The notes under the pieces were generated by a model. The model was not told the origin of the DNA, did no database searches, and saw only the letters and a program-made list of their open reading frames with translations. Of a stretch of 64,000 nt of DNA, positions 1 to 10,629 are shown one piece after another; positions within the stretch are counted from its first letter, which is position 1; every line of letters starts with the position of its first letter. Source of the stretch: Chionis minor (Eukaryota > Chordata > Aves > Charadriiformes > Chionididae). The DNA lies in assembly GCA_013398295.1 (NCBI GenBank), contig VZSF01001891.1, positions 1-64,000 of the forward strand, written 5' to 3'. Position numbers and translations under genes: made by a program.

Positions 1-1400
1 CCCCTCCCCTTCCTCCCTGCGCGGGGTCGGTGGCCGGCGTGGAGGTGGAGGGGTCAGCGGGGCGCTGCGGGTCTCGGGAATGAGTGGAAATCGCTGGGAT
101 TTGGGAGAAAGCGGTTAGGCTGGACTCCCAGGGGATGACCCGTATTTATCATTTTTATTCCCCCCCCGTGGAGGATTCCTTCAGGTTTTCTTCGCACCTT
201 GCCCTTTTTCTGCGCCTCCCCGTCAAAGTGAAAATGCTCCGAAACGGGAAAACTCGGAATTTTCTTTTCCCTCCCCGCCTTTCGGAGGTGAATGTCTCCA
301 CGCGCTTCGGCTTTTGCGTGCGTCACTGGGAAAAGGGCTTTGCAGGTGCTCAGAAAGTTAGAAATTCTAAATTGGGTTTATCTTGCAAACTTCAGTGGTT
401 GTGGAAGTATTTATACAGCTCTTCCTTGTCTCTGGATAAAAACAAAGGACTGTGCTGTTTTTAGCGTAAAATCCTTCCGGCCACTGCTAACCCCCATGAA
501 AGTGCCCGGGTATCACTTTTTAACACTTTGGGAAGCCACAGTTTTGGAAGTGGCTACAAAATTGCCTGATTGTGACATTTTTGCATCCCGCCTCTGGGTG
601 CCGTAAGGAAGCCCCGTCGTCCCCACTCAGGTGCTCTCTGGAAGGTTTTCAGTTTCACCGTCCGTCAAGAGCCATTTTTAGGCTTCTGTGCCTAAACTCA
701 CATTTATTTACGTGCTTTCCCCTTGGGTTGGGTGGAGATTCATTCCCCCTCCTGTAGTTTTCCCCTGTGCCTTTGATAAACAGGGAAAATGGGCAGCGTA
801 AGGTGGTGTCTTGATCTCTGAATTTGAAGTTCCTAGCGACCCTTCTTCACCACCACCTGCAAGAGGAGCTGGCTGGCACAGGTATTCCTTCGGCTTCCCA
901 CCCTCCGCCCTTTGGGATGATCCCGACGCCCGCAAACTGCCCCAACCAAACCTTCTTTGTGCCCAAAAGATCACGCGCAGAAGTGAGCAATCCAGAACAG
1001 CCCCGACTGATGAATATTAACGAGTCTCAAACCAGAAGGAGTTTTCCCCGTGGCCAAGCTTGCGGAATCGGCTCGCTTTCTGCTTTTTGACATCTTTATA
1101 GGGCTACAGACCTCGGATGTGCGATATAAGGCCGGGTTGACGGGGCCTGGCTCTTCCAGCGGAGGGACGGACGGGGCTCTCTCAATCACCGGCCCCGCAA
1201 TCAGGCTGATGTTTTTAGGGCCCGTGCATACATAAATGACTTTCTGCACTAAGTAGTTCCACTTCGCTGGGTCCCTCCTGTCCTTAAGTGACGGCACCAT
1301 TAGAAGCCTCCGTGTGTCGGCGCTGGAGTTCCCAGCAGAAACCGGGAGAAAATCAGAAAGGGCCGAAATGGAAAGGTTATGGAAAGCATATGGCAAAAAA
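1..1400. promoter_or_regulatory. CpG-enriched intergenic DNA at left edge
   Basis: CpG is frequent at 1-110, 225-320 and 880-1340, against a CpG-poor background elsewhere. No reading frame here resembles a known protein; in particular there is no bHLH domain. In vertebrates NEUROG1 lies beyond the CXCL14 3' end, so this may be the outer edge of its CpG-rich upstream region. That is inference from synteny, not sequence proof. Confidence 0.4.
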
Positions 1401-2000
1401 TGTTAAACTTTTGTTAATGTGCACTTTGGGTGTAGCGATATAAACTGCGCTGTTGCCTGCGACACTTGGATTGTCTTTTGTTTAGGTGTCTTTAAGCAGT
1501 CAATAGTTTATTCATTAAAATGTTTATGATTCCCTAGAGTTTCACAGACTTTGGCACAACCGATCACTTGTCTGAAAGTTTGCAGTGAAAGCGCATTATT
1601 CATTAGTCCTTATCCATCATTTGCAGTTTGTCATTTGTTATTCTCTTGTTTTAAAAGTTTGTGCTCCAATCAAGGAGGGGAGAGAGCACCATGTGTCTCT
1701 GTGATCAGTCACAGCCATGAATAGCCGGAGCTGAAGTGAATGTTTCACAAACAACCCATAGGCCGAAATTTGTTTGCATAATCTATTCACCGCGTACTTA
1801 TGAATAACGAATGCATTCACAGAACCAGAATTGTTTCAGGAAGCCTTCGCAAACAGAAAGAAGTGCTAAATATCTCGGATAATTTATTCCCGATGAATAA
1901 TTCAACCCGTTCTATCGCAGGCAGTCTACTAATTTTGCAGATAAATTATTCAGCCGACACAGATAATAGTTCTTACACCTTATAGACCTGCTCATGTGGC
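1400..2000. promoter_or_regulatory. Candidate enhancer rich in homeodomain/POU sites
   Basis: This AT-rich, complex (non-repetitive) block has clustered ATTA/TAAT cores, for example in CATTATTCATTAG, ATGAATAACG, GATAATTTATTCC and ATGAATAATTC, and a POU-like TTTGCATAAT at 1773-1782. The texture is that of a deeply conserved non-coding element. I cannot test conservation, so the regulatory label is an inference. Confidence 0.35.
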
Positions 2001-2999
2001 AGTCAGCTGCTAAAGTTTCATGAAGTTTCCTGGGATCAGGAAAGAAAAAAAATTATCCCAAAATGAAACAGGACCTTTGATTTCAAGGAAGACAGAGTGT
2101 GTTTCCAGCATCTCACTGATGGCCTTAGTCTGTTTTTTCGCCTTTGGTATTAGCTTCTTCGCCTTGATGTAAGTGCAGCTAGGCTCAGATGGACTCGTGG
2201 ATGTTATTAGTTTCATATTTTGAGCTTGAAGGAAGCTTGCCATAAATACCATTTGCTTTGAGACACCTTACAGCACTTTAAAAAAACAAAAAAAAAAAAA
2301 AAAAGAGAGAGAAATTTTTCAAATGGCATTTTTGACTGTGGAAACCGTAAAAGCACAGCTGGATCGGCCCATCCTTCGCTACGCGGGATGACAAACTGCG
2401 CATCCGAAATCGGAGCAAACCGTTGTGGTTCCCATGCGGCACATTTGTCACTTGGTGGACCAGGGCCTCGAGCATGAAGCTTGCTCATCCTCCTCGTGTT
2501 GAGACCACGGGTGTGGGGTCTTGCTCACGGCTGGACTCCAGAAAAAGTAGGAATTAATAAATAAAGGGGGAGGAAAGGCTGGAGGAGAAAAGGTGCCGTC
2601 AGCACCCGCAGCAAAGGCTGTCGGTGCTCGGCACCACTCTCTGAATGCACCGTTTCCAGCAAGGAAAAGCCAGTCCGTGAGAAGATACCGTGCCCTGGTA
2701 AGTGTTCGTTGTACCTTGTAAAAGTAAACAAATCTCCACGTTCGGAATCAGCCTCCCATTTCCAAAATGACCAAAATTACCATCATTAGAGCTGTGTTAG
2801 TGCCACTTTTCTCCCCAGGCACAGAAACAAGCGTTTCACAGTAAAACTGCTCCTGCAACTGGGAGATGCCTCAGAGAAGTTACAGGTACTTCTTTATTTC
2901 TTTTTTTTTTTTTTAAGGTTTAAGATGCACATCAATACATCGACTCACCCAACTCCGTGTTGCCTCACATTAGTACACGAGGGCTTAAACTAATGTTGG
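2001..2999. other. Intergenic, no gene seen
   Basis: Ordinary non-coding sequence with an A-rich tract at about 2279-2310 and a T tract near 2902-2915. No coding exon or repeat family was recognised. Confidence 0.6.
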
Positions 3000-3267
3000 G
3001 ATGAGAGGACAAGAGGAAATGGCCTCAAGTTGTGCCAGGGGAGGTTTAGGTTGGATATTAGGAGAAACTTCTTTACCGAAAGGGTTATCAGGCATTGGAA
3101 CAGGCTGCCCAGTGAGGCGGTGGAATCGCCGTCCCTGGAGGCATTTAAAAGCCGGGCAGACGTGGTGCTGAGGGACATGGGTTAGGGGTGGTTTTGGCAC
3201 AGGTTTATGGTTGGACTTGATGATCTTGAAGGTCTCTTCCAACCCAAGTGATTCTATGATTCTATGA
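3000..3267 (+). mobile_element. CR1 LINE, 3' fragment
   Basis: This is a 5'-truncated CR1 retrotransposon, only the 3' end of the reverse-transcriptase frame plus 3' UTR. Diagnostic strings are GACAAGAGGAAATGGCCTCA, GGACTTGATGATCTTGAAGG and the terminal octamers ATTCTATGATTCTATGA. It is closely similar to the copy at 63022-63305, so both belong to the same CR1 subfamily. Not functional. Confidence 0.93.
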
Positions 3268-6200
3268 ATCTCAAAACAACGTGTCAACAAGGAGGATACC
3301 ACTTCTTTTGGCCCCTCACCGTTTGCAAGCATGACCCGAGCGAGAAGGCAGAGGTGTCTGCAAAAGATGCTTTGAATGGAATTCGGGGAGGCGACGTGGC
3401 TGGTGGCAATGCCACCACCCTGGGAACAGAGAGCTCGATCTGGTGCCTTGCAGGAATAAAGGGAGGATGATATTCACTCACCCTTGGGGATGCCCAAGAT
3501 GATGCTGCAGGAATGTTAAAAATAGGTAGAAAAGGGGAAGCTGGGCTCCCTGGGCTGGTGTGGGAATGATGCAGAGCGTGGTGGCTCCTTCACCGGCCGG
3601 GGCTGGGGCCAGAGGCGCAGCGGGGGCTGCCAGAGTGGGGATGGCCATACGGTGCCATGCCCCTGGGACCTGTCCCCTGGCCACAGTCAGCTCCCAGCTC
3701 CCGGCCCCAGGCGACCGGAGGGTTCAGGGGTTCAGCCTTGGCTGCTGGCTAATGGACAACCCTGGAAGTCCAATATTTGAAAGGGATCTCCTCGAAGGGA
3801 GGCAGCGTTAACCTCTTCCAGAGCAGGAGCGGGTTCTCCTGCGGGGGAAATGCCTCGGGAGCAGCTCGAGGGCTTCATCTAGAAAGGATTTGGCCACATT
3901 TGGCCTCGTCTACCTGCCTGCGGCCAGCGTGAGTCCACGGGCCGCGTGCCGGGGGCAGCCGACAGGAGGGGAGCACGGGGACATCGCAGGGAGGGTCCCC
4001 CGAGTGCCGGGGGGTTCCTGGCAGGAGGAACCGAGTCCGCTCTGAAATGCCCCACGAGCGCCCGGGAGCCGCGGCCGGGGCTCAACCCCTCTGGGTGCTC
4101 GGCAGAAATAGTGGGAATATTTTATTTCCAGGTTTTAAATGTGTGATGTAACTTTTTCCTTCTTTTTGGAAAGGGGGGTGGTGGGGGGGACGAGTAGGTA
4201 AACGATTGTTCCCTGCAAGCACAAATGTATTTTGTTTGTTGTAATTAAAATGTTTTAATGAGACAACCATAAAATCAACCATTAATTATTTTTTTTCAAA
4301 CACTTCTGCTTCCTTTTGAGCTAGGTCTATTTAGAAATAGTTTAGAGAGTAGCCTGCAGTTTTATTCTTTCTTCGGTATTATACACAGGAGTGGAGAAGT
4401 CATTTATAAATAATTACACAATGTTTTGGGTCTTTGGGTTTGTATAATATATCAAAGCGATTAGTACATGCATTGTTCCATTGTAAATGGTTTTTTTCCC
4501 TTCCTTTCAGTTTCACTTGCCTTGTCTTCTATCTAAACCTTTTTCGTGAAATCCTTTGTCTTCCTCATTCTTTTAGCTTGTTACAGTGCAGGGACATTCT
4601 TCTTATTCAAACACTCACAGCATGAGCAAAGAAAGCTACTTCTGTCGCATCTTAAGTTTTACCATAACTTTCTGGCATTTTCTTTTCTTCCAATTTTCCC
4701 AGACTACTGATAGGGTAATGAAGAATTATAACATACATCAATTATTGGTGCTCACGGTGTATTATGCTCCTGAATTCAAGGGGAGATAAAGAGGAAAAAA
4801 AAAAAAAAAGCACCACTTTCTGTGGTTTTGAGGCACATGAGAGAGGACCAGGCGCAGATTATTTATAACATCTTTCGGAGCATCAATTATGTTTGACTCC
4901 TACAACCACTTCCTTGTCCCACTGGTTTTATGGCCAGAAAGAGTCATTTTTGTGTGTGGTAGCTGCGGCATTTAACTTGTTTCTTTTATGAGGAGCCCAG
5001 ACAATGCATCTTCAGGCCAAACAATCTATCTCCCCGAATAATAGCCCAAATGTCAGTCAAGCGCTCGGGGCTGGGAAATATATGATCCTGGTAAAGGGCC
5101 GCGGGGAAGAAAGCGTGGAGACGGAGGGGTTTGCACGGGGTCCTCGTGCGGGTCCCCGGCACAGTGGTGCCATCTCTCCCTGGTTTGGTACCCGCTACCC
5201 CCAGGGAGCAGGTGCCCGGGATGCCAGCGCCTGCCTGAGGTTTCAACAACCCTGATCCGAGTTATCCAAGGAAAAGCGCCAAACCTTCCCGGCGTAGTCA
5301 CACTGACGGGGTACGCTCCCTCTCCGGCCCTTCCCCAGCCTCCCAGTTACCACATTCACTGGGAAAAATGGGATTAGGATGTCACCTCCAAGAAGCGAGC
5401 CCTTTTTTCCCCCCACTTTATTGTGTGAGAGGGTTTTTCTTCTCGTCCCCCCCCACCTTCTCCCGCCCACAATTCCCCCTCTTTTGTTGATTCGTATTTT
5501 GTTAATTGAAGCTAGAACACTTATGCTAAAAGAAAGGGACAAAATTCATTGACTGCCCTGCGGATGAAATCCCCCCAACAACGTGCAAAGCAGGAAGCTT
5601 AACTACACACTGAGATGCTCAGGTTTTCTTTTATTCCTTCCATATAAATAATTCTGTTTAGGAATGGCTTTTATTTTTATTTTCTTTTAACTGCGATAAA
5701 GATAACCTGAAGAATTGAAGCCCTGTAACGGTGGGATGAAATTGAGCCTGAGCTCTTGGGGGGGCTCTCAGCATCTCCCCCCAGCTCTGAAGATGGAGTC
5801 TTGCAGCCGGGGGAGGATGCTCCGGGACCACCAGCAGCCCGCGGGTCCCCACTGCCCCTCCATGGGGGCCCGGGGGATTTGCTGCCATTTGCATAGCAGG
5901 TGTTGGGTCCTGCGCCATTCTTCCTTAAGGGAGTTTTAATACGGGATAAATTACTGGGAATTAGGAGGAGGCAGGCGACAAGAAAAGCGCTCGCGGAGTC
6001 TTCTCTCGGCTGTGGCTGGGGAAACGGAGAGAATGGCTAAAGAAAAGGAGAAAAACCCAAAAGCGGCGGCTCCTGCCCCAGCCCGGGGTGTTTGGGGTGC
6101 GCAGGGGTTGGGGGGCAGCTCTGACGGACTTCTCCCGAAATTCGGGTTTGAACTCAGGAATGCGGTAATCCCAGAGACAGTAATACGATTACCGGCCTGG

Positions 6201-6365
6201 GGATCTTTGAGTCAGTCGGTCTGGTGGGGGAGTTTAAAATGTTAATCCCTGGTATAATCCCTTCCCTGGCATTGTACGTACAAGGGTTGCCCCCGCAGGA
6301 GAATTGCCCGTTTCCTTCCCTGGGCTTCGGGGCAGGAGGGCAAGGCTGGGGAGCAGCCCCCACAG
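3268..6365. other. Intergenic, no gene seen
   Basis: Mixed GC-rich (3560-4080, 5090-5460) and AT-rich (4190-4790, 5610-5710) sequence. The AT-rich stretch at 4190-4790 has several TAAT/ATTA cores but nothing decisive. Short open frames in the GC-rich parts show no family resemblance. Confidence 0.6.
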
Positions 6366-6537
6366 CGCCGCGCACACACGGACACGCGTGTGAAGGCGTG
6401 CGCACCTATGTGTGCCCACCACACATGTGCCTACGCGTGCGCACAGCCATGTTCCCACGGGCTGGTGCAGGCTCACGTGTGTGCGCACCCCCCGTGCCAT
6501 CGCGTGCGTGCACACCTGTGAAGACATGAGCACACGT
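6366..6537. repeat. Alternating purine-pyrimidine, CpG-rich tract
   Basis: This 170-bp imperfect low-complexity tract is built from CAC, GTG and CGCG words (CGCGTGTG, GCGTGCGCAC, ACGCGTGCGCAC, CGCGTGCGTGCACAC). Alternating purine-pyrimidine sequence with CG steps is the classic sequence type that can adopt left-handed Z-DNA. It is also unusually CpG-dense for its surroundings. Confidence 0.65.
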
Positions 6538-6752
6538 GGCTCCTGCGCAGAGCCTTACTGCTGCCCCAAAACGAAGATGTCCCGTCCGTCATAAGAACCG
6601 CAGCCACGGCATCCGGAAATATTCGGCAGTACCCGTAACTGTCATATTTGGGGTCATTTACCAATCTGTTTGTAGTGTTTTTGCAGTGCCTGGCCCTGGC
6701 CGTGGCTAAGGCCAAGACAAATTGTTAATAGGAGTGATGATATCGACATTTA

Positions 6753-7442
6753 TCATAGAATCATGGAATGGTTTAGGTTGGAAGGGATGTTAAAGACCAT
6801 TTAGTTCCGACACCCTGCCCAGGGCAGGGACACCTCCCACTAGACCAGGCTGCTCCAAGCCCCGTCCAACCTGGCCTTGAACCTCCAGGGATGGGGCAGC
6901 CACAGCTGCTCTGGGCAACCCCGGCCAGGGGCTCACCACCCTCATGGTGAAAAATTTCTTCCTGAGATTTAATCTAAATCTCCCCTCTTCCAGTTTGAAG
7001 CCATCATCCCTCGTCCTATCACTACTTGCCCTTGTAAAAAGTCCCTCCCCAGCTTTCCTGGAGCCCCTTGGGGGACTGGCAGGGGCTGGCAGGTCTCCCC
7101 AGAGCCTTCTCTTCTCCCGGCTGAACCCCCCCAGCTCTCCCAGTATCCTCCCAGCAGAGGGGCTCCAGCCCTCCCAGCATCTCCGGGGCCTCCTCTGGCC
7201 CCACTCCAACAGGTCCGTGTCCTCCTGCTGTTGGTGGCCCCGGAGCTGGTGGCAGCACTGCAGGGGGGTCTCCCCCGAGCGGAGCAGAGGGGCAGAATCC
7301 CCCCCCGGCCCTGCTGCCCCCGCTGTGGGGATGCAGCCCAGGGGCCGGGGGGGTTCTGGGCTGCCAGCGCACGGTGCCGGCTCCTGGGGAGCTTCTCCCC
7401 CACCAACACCCCCAAGTCCCTCTCCTCAGGGCTGCTCCCCAT
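6753..7442 (-). mobile_element. CR1 LINE fragment, reverse orientation
   Basis: A CR1 3' portion of nearly 700 bp. The 3' end lies on the left (TCATAGAATCATGGAATGG) and the element extends right into the reverse-transcriptase-frame end (to ATCTCCTCAGGG-type sequence near 7430). The long open frames on both strands here are by-products of the element. It shares the body of the copies at 19840-20175, 41875-42170 and 51817-52532. The element is 5'-truncated and dead. Confidence 0.92.
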
Positions 7443-9549
7443 CTTTTGCGTATGTACGTATGTCCATCTGCACACAAAATGGGAGAGGAAGGCTGGGTCA
7501 CCGGTGTTCCCAGGAGGTCTTGATCAAAATTTCCTCTCTCACCTCAGTCACTGCTTTGCCCTGTTGATTACAGTACACCTACAGAAAAGAAAAATGAGGT
7601 GCTTCACATGTTTTTAAGCAGAGAGTCATTTTGGAATGCATCCACCTGCAGGCTTCCATTGCAGGCAGGGATGGTTTGCCTGTAATTTTTTGTTTTTGGC
7701 TCTCTGTAAAGGGACATCGGTGTGAAACCATACCGATGCTTTTCCCATCAAGGGAGGCTGGATGTATTATACACAAATAGAGGCCAGCTATAATAAAGGA
7801 TTGTATCAATGAGGACGAAGCTGACATCTCAATTAAAAAAAGAACAAACACAAAAACCCCAGATGAATTCACCCCAAAAGAGATGGGAGAGCTGGGCAGG
7901 GACCTGCTAAAGCCTGTGGGAGCCCCAGCGCCTGGGAAGATGGGGAAGGTGGAAAAGGCAAGGAGGGAGCCCTGGACACCGGTCTCTGCCCCCTGTCCCC
8001 AGGGTGCCCCCCTTGGGGTGCAGCTCCCGCTGCCGGGGCCATGAGAGGGCTGAGGGTGACACCCCAAGGCACAGCGCCCCTAACTCAACCCTTGGAAGCT
8101 TCGCATCTCCCTGGGCTCTGGAAAAGCTCCCGTGAATGGGGTGTATTTAGGAAAGCAAAACCTGCTGTATGACATGAAACTCCTGTGCTTTCCTTTTGGG
8201 CTAACGCTGTAATTTAATTGACTGTATTAGTACCAAAAAAAAAAAAAATTAAAAAAAATAAAATTATCACAGAAAAACTGCTGTGTGACCTTGAGCACAA
8301 TTGTAAAGATTTCTGAATGAGAAAAAAAAATGATACAAAGAGCTTTTCCTGGCTGAGGGTTGGTGGTTTGGGGCTGTTTTAGCTGCGGTGGGTGCTGAGT
8401 TTTGGTGAGCCGGTGTCGGGCCCGGGGGTGCGGGCAGGGCTGGCTGGGCAGCAGAGAGCTGGGTCCAAATGGATTTTGCAGTTCAGAGGCCAAACAGTAA
8501 AACTGGGCTCCAGGCAGGGCGGAAGGAGGAAGAGATTTAGCATGAACAGAATATGGATTTTAGAAAATGTCAAAATGAAACATCTGGTGGCTGCTGAATT
8601 AAGATGCTTCCATGCAAACACACTGCGATGGTACCCCGAGTAACCCTCACTTTATTTTTCCCTGCACCAACTCAGCTTTTTGAAGGACGTCCTACTGTTC
8701 TCAAAGGAATTTCGTTAAACTTAGTTGAAAGCGAACGGTAAATAACTTGTAGATCCGCTCTGCTTTCTGCAATTTAAAGGAGTACTTTGCGCTGACTTAA
8801 GTGACCCCTGGCTACCCATTTAACCGGGCGGCTTTGCAGTTGGCTACCTTAGTGTTACATGTGCAATAGATCCTTTAAACTTCCCGTTCTTCAGGGACCA
8901 AACCACAGGGATGAACATCCTAACTTCTCGCCTGAGTCATCCCGCTGGCAGCCAGGCATCGTCTCTTCCAGTATCTCTTTACGATAACATCTCTGGGTAT
9001 AAAAAGAAAAATAAAAGCATAGCCTTAAACTACAGATGTAACAGCCCTTGAAAACTCCCAGGCAGCATATGGGTCCAAAGCGCTGGGTTTACTGGGACCA
9101 GTACCTAACGGTGTGGCTGAACTGGGCAGAGAGAGAAGGAAAAATTCTGCAGGAAGCCACTGCAGGTGCTGCGCTTTATCCCTCAAGCCTGACCCACAGT
9201 TATGTGGCAAGAATAGTTTTCAAGGTATATATTAGCCCTTGTAATTACTGAATATTTTTCCACTAGGGCAGCTTTAAGTTTTAGGCCTGCTAATATGTAT
9301 TTTAGAATGGCTTGAAGGTGTAAAATGCTAAATAAATACAAAATACTAGTTCTTGCGGTCAGAGAACTAGAAAGTGGAGCAGCATGATTAAAGGAAAGTA
9401 AGTGCCCTAGGTGAGGTGGGTTTTTTCCCTTGGGGCTGCAGGCACTCCCCCAGTAACGAGCTCCTCTGAAACAAGTGCTTGGCTAATGAGGGGAGACAGG
9501 TTTGGCTGATCTCTTTCCGCTGAGCTTCTGCCGCAGGGACGCTGCTTTG

Positions 9550-9720
9550 TTTTCCCATTTAAGCAAGTATTAAATTGGAATAAATACTGTGTTCACAGAT
9601 GAATATTCAAATAAGTGCAATTGCTAATTATCAAGCGAATGCACTTCTTGTTCAGACTATAGACATCCCATCTTTTTAACTCTCCTGGATAAAACCCAAA
9701 GTAATGTTTTTTTCTTTCAC
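9550..9720. promoter_or_regulatory. Candidate conserved non-coding block
   Basis: AT-rich, non-repetitive sequence with a TAATTA homeodomain palindrome (9625-9630), GAATATTCAAATAA and GCAATTGC within a short span. It resembles enhancer-type conserved elements, but nothing beyond motif density supports this. Confidence 0.25.
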
Positions 9721-10589
9721 CTCAGGTTTAACGCGCTGTGGAGCCTGTTTCCATTTACTCTGCTGGAAATTAGAGACAATTTCTCTGGGGTCGGTGCTCC
9801 GAAGCAGCGGTTGGCGTTAGGCAGGGCTCAGCCTCAGGTCCCACTGCGCAAACGGAGGAGGGGACCCCACGGGGCTGCAAAATCGCAGAGAAACATCATT
9901 CACAAGATCACTTTTTTATTACTTGTTTTATGGGCTTTATGTATATACAGATGGCTCTTACCCCAAAGAATCTTTTTGCCCTTTTCTTTATTCCTCCTCC
10001 CAAACAAATAGGGTATGACTTTGGTTTTTTTTTTTATAGTTGTCAGTGTTTGGTGGTATTTATCTTCATTAACCTGTTACTGACCCCAGACCTCAGCCCC
10101 ACACATCACATGCCAGGTGCTGGGAATTTAGCTCTTAATCTATGAACTCCACCCACAGCCTTGGTCAGAAACAGAGAAAAACCCCCACTTTCCTAACTGG
10201 TAAGTGCTGGGAATAGCCACAAGGTGTCAACCTTTACCAAGCTGCAGTTCGGAGCCAGCTCTGCTCGCAGGGCAGCAGCCGGGATGGACAACCCTGTGCG
10301 GAGGTTCTGCTGGAAACTCCTGCTACAAGTAAGTGGGGAAAAAATCCCTAGAGGCTTTTTAGAACATGGAAAACTGATAGTTTTACCATCAGTCTATGCT
10401 TTATGGCCGTTCTTTCTTTCTGTTTGATTTCCCTTATTATTTTCTGCTGCAAGGTTTAGCCAAGTTTGATGTTCTTCTTGGTGTGTGTAGGCAGGGGAAT
10501 GGGACTTTCTACAAAGAGTGTGTTATCCAAAAAAAAAAAAAAAAAGGCACAGGTGGGTGAAGAAAAGGAGGATTTTCAATTCCATGTTA

Positions 10590-10629
10590 TATTTGTGTGT
10601 ATATAAATATGTATGTGTGTATATATGTG
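10590..10629. repeat. TG/TA microsatellite
   Basis: Imperfect mix of GTGTGTATATA and ATGTATGTGTGTATATATG words, about 40 bp. Ordinary simple sequence repeat. Confidence 0.85.

Noticed and set aside
1092..1098. TATA-like element on the minus strand (TATAAAG)
   Set aside because: No plausible gene follows on the minus strand within the window, so a promoter call is unsupported.
1..1100. NEUROG1 coding exon at the left edge
   Set aside because: Expected nearby from synteny, but no bHLH-encoding frame exists on either strand; if present it lies outside the window.
6944..7567. 207-codon plus-strand open frame and its minus-strand partners
   Set aside because: They are readings through a reversed CR1 element, not a gene.
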